Part shown: piece after piece, positions 33,815-36,256 of the stretch
Layout of the letters: every line of letters starts with the position of its first letter
Numbering within the stretch: the stretch's first letter is position 1
Assembly (NCBI GenBank): GCA_016098155.1
Contig: JAAAJB010000360.1
Coordinates: 1-36,256, forward strand
Direction of reading: 5' to 3'
DNA: 36,256 nt
From: Actinomortierella ambigua
Taxonomy: Eukaryota > Mortierellomycota > Mortierellomycetes > Mortierellales > Mortierellaceae
The notes under the pieces: model-generated
What the model saw: the letters and a program-made list of their open reading frames with translations, nothing else
Told to the model about the DNA's origin: nothing
Databases searched by the model: none
Translations under genes and position numbers: made by a program

Positions 33815-34923
33815 TTTTGACGGCATTTTTTGTTATTGTTGTTTTGTTTTTTGTTTTGTGTTCTTTTTTGCCTCCGCATCGCGCACTCTCATATACCACC
33901 TCATCCCGCTTAGCATACAACGACATTTAGGGCAGGAGGTGCAGATCTTCTCACCTTATTGCTATGTTTGCAGAAAAATAACACGCACATGTTTATTATT
34001 CCTCGTCCAGCTCATGCTAGCAATTTTGCCAGAGTTGTGTTCGAAGGGAAGAAGTTGGGATATAATGATTTGGATAAAAATCAAAGAGAAAGCATGGTAT
34101 GCTTTCCCTGGAAGCCGTAGGCTAACATGATTGCAAGACAACCGTCAATATCCTTGGGTAGTTTCGACATATACCATATTGTGACTCGAAAAAAGTAAGG
34201 AATGGTGGGACGCATGAAGACAAATACTCAAGGACTACCAATACAGACCAAGAAAAGGGCCAATCGCACCCTCACTTGTCTCTGAGAAGGCTGTTGAAAT
34301 GTGGAGCCAATCTGAATTACCCATTCAGATCGGACATAATGGTGGACTGACTCTTACAAGAGTTGTCCCTCTCCTTATGCATGTATCTATTTCTACAAAA
34401 TGGAACCACCTGGCGAGAGTTATGGGGAAAGCAATGTAATAACCTCATGGCATGTGGTGGGATGATTCATAAATGGCAACAAGATCTACAATGCCGGATA
34501 CGTGCCGCTTGTCCGTCATGAGTACGCAGCGTTTGAAGCCGTTAATATCTCATCTCGTCTATGAGACGCACTATGTAGAAGGTCCTGAAATGGCTTGACT
34601 GTGGTGGTGCCACCTTTCGCCCACGTTGGGGTGGGGTTGAGCCAGTGGGTTGCTTTCGGCCACTAGCTGTTGCCGCATACGATACACCTTGCTTGCTTAT
34701 AGTAGCGGTGGTGGTCTTTTTGTTCTATCCGCGAATCCTTTTGATCATTTTCAGTCGTTCTGTAGCTCACTTTGCATATTTCGCAAGGTTATCGCTCAAT
34801 ATTTTCTTTGCCAGTCAGTTCAAAGAGTCTTCACTAGAAAAATACACGAGTGTAATGCAAGGGTGTCGTCCACAAGGAACATGGGAAGGGTGAGGGTGAG
34901 AGTGAAGGTGAGTTGATCCCTGG

Positions 34924-34946
34924 CGACCTACAGTCACGCTAGGTCG
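34924..34946. repeat. Short perfect hairpin, 7-bp stem
   Basis: CGACCTA (34924-34930) is followed by a 9-nt loop and the exact reverse complement TAGGTCG (34940-34946). It is about 100 bp left of the larger inverted-repeat pair. Confidence 0.7.
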
Positions 34947-35043
34947 TTTGTGCAGCTCGGGTGCAGTCTTTAAGTCCATCTAGCACCTTGTGCCAGACGG
35001 ACACAATCAGTGTAGCACAAGGCTGAGATTTTGTCCCCAACAG

Positions 35044-35214
35044 ACACAACCTTGTCCAAAGGTGAGGGCAAAGGGACGCAGAATCCCTGTTGAAAAGACG
35101 TGAGCACCGGATACCAGTGCGAACACCATGGAAGCTTTACCAAGGAGCCTCTGTTGTGTGACTACAATGGTTCGGACATGGCAGCAGACCTCTCACCTTT
35201 GGACAAGGTTGTGT
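35044..35214. repeat. Pair of 23-bp perfect inverted repeats, possible MITE-like element
   Basis: The left arm at 35044-35066 (acacaaccttgtccaaaggt then gag) is the exact reverse complement of the right arm at 35192-35214. The 125-bp interior has no coding potential. Such a layout fits a 171-bp miniature inverted-repeat element, or a large cruciform-forming site. No obvious target-site duplication flanks it, so mobile origin is unproven. Confidence 0.7.
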
Positions 35215-35365
35215 AGATGTTTGGTGCAGCTGACGCCTCTCTAGCTTTGGCTGTGTAATAGTAAAAGAGAAATCGCATATTCTTTCCCTCTCATTACCAA
35301 TTCATCAGTGATTCTCATCCTCCTACGGTCATCTGGACATTTAGCACCACACATCTCTATGCAGA

Positions 35366-36256
35366 ATGAACCCCGGAAACACCTTCAAAGTAAGCAAAGA
35401 GCAACTGGCATGGTTTGCCTGCTATCAGCAGCCACCACCCTCGCCACGGATGCTGACATATGCCTTCTTTAGTCGTCCTTAGTGATAGAGAAGGTTGTCG
35501 GCTCAGGCCAGTATGGCATCGTGTACCAGTGCCACTACAATGCTCGCAAGGCCGCCATCAAGAAGTTTAAGCCCCATCGATATATGGCAGGCGAGCTCAA
35601 GATCTTCGAGCAAGAGATTGCCATATTACAACGCCTTCAGTACCGCCACGTCATCCAGTTCTACGGTGTGTTTCGTGAAGACAACGAGATCTCGCTCATC
35701 ACAGACTTTGCCGAAGGCGGTAGTCTCAACCAAGCCATCGAAGACTCGCGCGTCGCCGACTGGCATGTCAAGGAGAGAATTGCTCAAGAGATTACCAATG
35801 GTCTGGCCTACATTCATCATGAAGGCGTCATCCATCGAGATCTCAAGAGCGATAATGTCTTGCTCACAAGATTCATGGAGGTCAAGCTCTGTGACTTTGG
35901 GCTCGCTGTGGTCAAAAAGGCCAGCGGAAGTCATACGACTGAAGTGATGCGAGGCACGGTCCGATGGCTGGCTCCAGAACTGCTTCGCGTGGCGAGACCT
36001 TCGTACACCAACAAGTCGGACATCTATGCACTGGGGATGGTGATGTGGGAGATGGCAGCCATGTGCACTCTCCCATTCAAGACCATTGACAACAATTTTG
36101 TGGTGGCCGAGGCTGTTCATGGCGGTAAACGTGAGAAGCTACCAGACAACACTCCTCCCGACTACCGGCGTTGGGTCGAGTTGTGCTGGAAAGAAGATCC
36201 TCTCGACCGACCACAAGCACGCGAGGTGATTCTGGTCGACAATGCTCGGTTGATAC
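35366..36256 (+). CDS. Protein kinase, tyrosine-kinase-like (TKL) type; 3' end outside the window
   Basis: Exon 1 (35366-35389) codes for eight residues (MNPGNTFK); after an 83-nt intron (donor GTAAGC, acceptor TTTAG) exon 2 runs from 35473 to the window edge, giving at least 269 residues. All catalytic elements are visible: glycine loop GSGQYGIVY (18-26), ATP lysine AAIKKF (Lys38), helix-C Glu56, gatekeeper region LITDFAEGGSL, catalytic loop HRDLKSDN (129-136, Asp131), DFG (149-151), activation-segment GTVRWLAPE, then DIYALGMVMWEM and DPLDRPQAREV. The WLAPE motif, DIYALGMVMWE and the CWKEDPLDRP end are typical of TKL-type kinases, which are often expanded in Mortierella-type fungi and often carry extra C-terminal repeats. 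What follows the kinase domain cannot be seen. It is predicted to be active; the substrate is unknown. Confidence 0.92.

Larger units (their letters stand above)
33815..35365. other. Gene-free region with inverted repeats upstream of the kinase
   Basis: About 1.55 kb with no supported exon. The first part should hold the GT17 3' UTR and the last part the kinase promoter. It contains an imperfect GGTGAG repeat (about 34884-34913), a 7-bp-stem hairpin (34924-34946), and a perfect 23-bp inverted repeat pair (35044-35066 and 35192-35214). Short open frames here are not protein-like. Confidence 0.6.

Noticed and set aside
1..36256. CRISPR arrays, transposase, integrase or viral genes
   Set aside because: No spaced repeats of CRISPR type and no protein with transposase, reverse transcriptase, capsid or integrase motifs were seen on either strand.

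Overview
The window is eukaryotic nuclear DNA, most likely from an early-diverging fungus of the Mortierella type (Mucoromycota sensu lato). The basis is short GT-AG introns (about 90-410 nt) with donors such as GTAAGT/GTATGT in nearly every gene, fungal-style genes (PHO80/Clg1-type cyclin, class II DAHP synthase, fungal Sec20) and very abundant low-complexity intergenic DNA (CT/GA, GT, G-runs). The phylum-level placement is inference from gene content and style, not from a search.

Layout: 1-3363 gene-poor DNA with microsatellites; 3364-4936 (-) Sec20-type SNARE; 5743-8454 (+) TBC-domain Rab GAP of the Gyp1/TBC1D22 type, divergent from Sec20; 8871-10676 (-) polyglutamine-rich cyclin, convergent with the TBC gene; 10677-16283 a 5.6 kb gene-free block dominated by purine/pyrimidine-asymmetric repeats; 16284-20366 (-) nine-exon SYF1 splicing factor; 20914-22294 (+) unrecognised protein with one C-terminal membrane segment; 22826-25201 (+) class II DAHP synthase; 25548-26825 (+) arrestin-like protein; 27361-31080 (+) Tudor-SN/SND1; 32237-33814 (+) intronless GT17 glycosyltransferase; 33815-35365 gene-free DNA holding an inverted-repeat pair; 35366 to the window end (+) a protein kinase cut by the window edge.

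Exon structures were assembled by hand from GT/AG sites, keeping frame and family conservation across each junction. All multi-exon models close without a frameshift. The genes are housekeeping functions (ER-Golgi retrograde fusion, Rab inactivation, cyclin control, splicing, aromatic amino acid synthesis, endocytic adaptor, RNA binding/nuclease scaffold, N-glycan modification, signalling). They do not form an obvious pathway or cluster, and I see no mobile-element gene, CRISPR array, tRNA or rRNA. I did not find a convincing undescribed multi-gene system; the more unusual points are a stop-free intron with a length divisible by three, the 5.6 kb repeat block, a 23-bp perfect inverted repeat upstream of the kinase, and a membrane protein with no visible signal peptide.
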